A DNA stretch of 64,000 nt from contig JAGUCH010000007.1 of the NCBI GenBank assembly GCA_019096065.1, forward strand, positions 5,230,501-5,294,500, written 5' to 3'. The position numbers and the translations under genes are program-made. Source of the DNA: Paracyclopina nana. Taxonomy: Eukaryota > Arthropoda > Copepoda > Cyclopoida > Cyclopettidae. The notes under the pieces were generated by a model. That model was not told the origin of the DNA, did no database searches, and was given only the letters and a program-made list of their open reading frames with translations. The stretch's first letter is position 1; each line of letters begins with the position of its first letter. Below, piece after piece: positions 63,871 through 64,000 of the stretch.

Positions 63871-64000
63871 TTGACATGGCTACGCTACATAGGCCATCAC
63901 AAATGGGCTATTTTTTGGCTTTTGGTGCACTAATTCTAAAAACTTTATTAATATGACATTGTCTATGGATAGAATGGCACCCTTTCAAGCCATAAAACCA

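Noticed and set aside
1-64000. CRISPR array, bacterial operons, rRNA genes
   Set aside because: None seen; introns, LTR elements and EF-hand/SLC46 genes show an animal genome.

Overview
The window is AT-rich animal DNA with introns, CpG-poor intergenic sequence and many fold-back repeats. An SLC46-type transporter, a calmodulin-like gene and two BEL/Pao LTR retrotransposons point to an invertebrate metazoan, perhaps an arthropod; the sequence does not settle the species.

Layout. 1-~8066 holds most of a minus-strand BEL/Pao element: putative 5' LTR, primer site, A-tract leader, gag, pol and the first 165 codons of a third ORF that runs off the left edge. 8767-12526 holds a minus-strand multi-exon membrane-protein gene, reconstructed here from eight short exons whose splice phases agree; two fold-back elements lie in its introns. 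12.5-20.5 kb is mostly repeats: fold-back elements, a nested non-autonomous transposon and a tRNA-like repeat. 20563-30919 is a complete minus-strand BEL/Pao element with identical 217-bp LTRs, a 5-bp target duplication, gag-pol, and a third ORF carrying a DEDDy 3'-5' exonuclease domain plus zinc knuckles. 34689-36600 is a three-exon gene for an unrecognised acidic, probably disordered protein. 42169-44238 is an SLC46-family transporter interrupted by two one-base frameshifts. 55350-58241 is a calmodulin-like gene with one shared N-lobe and four tandem alternative C-lobe exons, one of them frameshifted. The last 6 kb is mostly fold-back repeats, with one CpG-rich candidate first exon near 61.9 kb.

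Most striking points. (1) The 10-kb BEL/Pao element pairs a reverse transcriptase with an exonuclease ORF. The same DLGCP motif, encoded by an identical 18-nt string, lies just upstream of the protease, between RNase H and integrase, and at the inter-domain linker of the exonuclease ORF. This looks like a set of protease cleavage sites linking ORF3 to the polyprotein. (2) The other BEL/Pao element joins gag to pol through a TAATG stop-start overlap and has its own third ORF. (3) The calmodulin-like gene appears to swap its whole C-lobe by choice of terminal exon.
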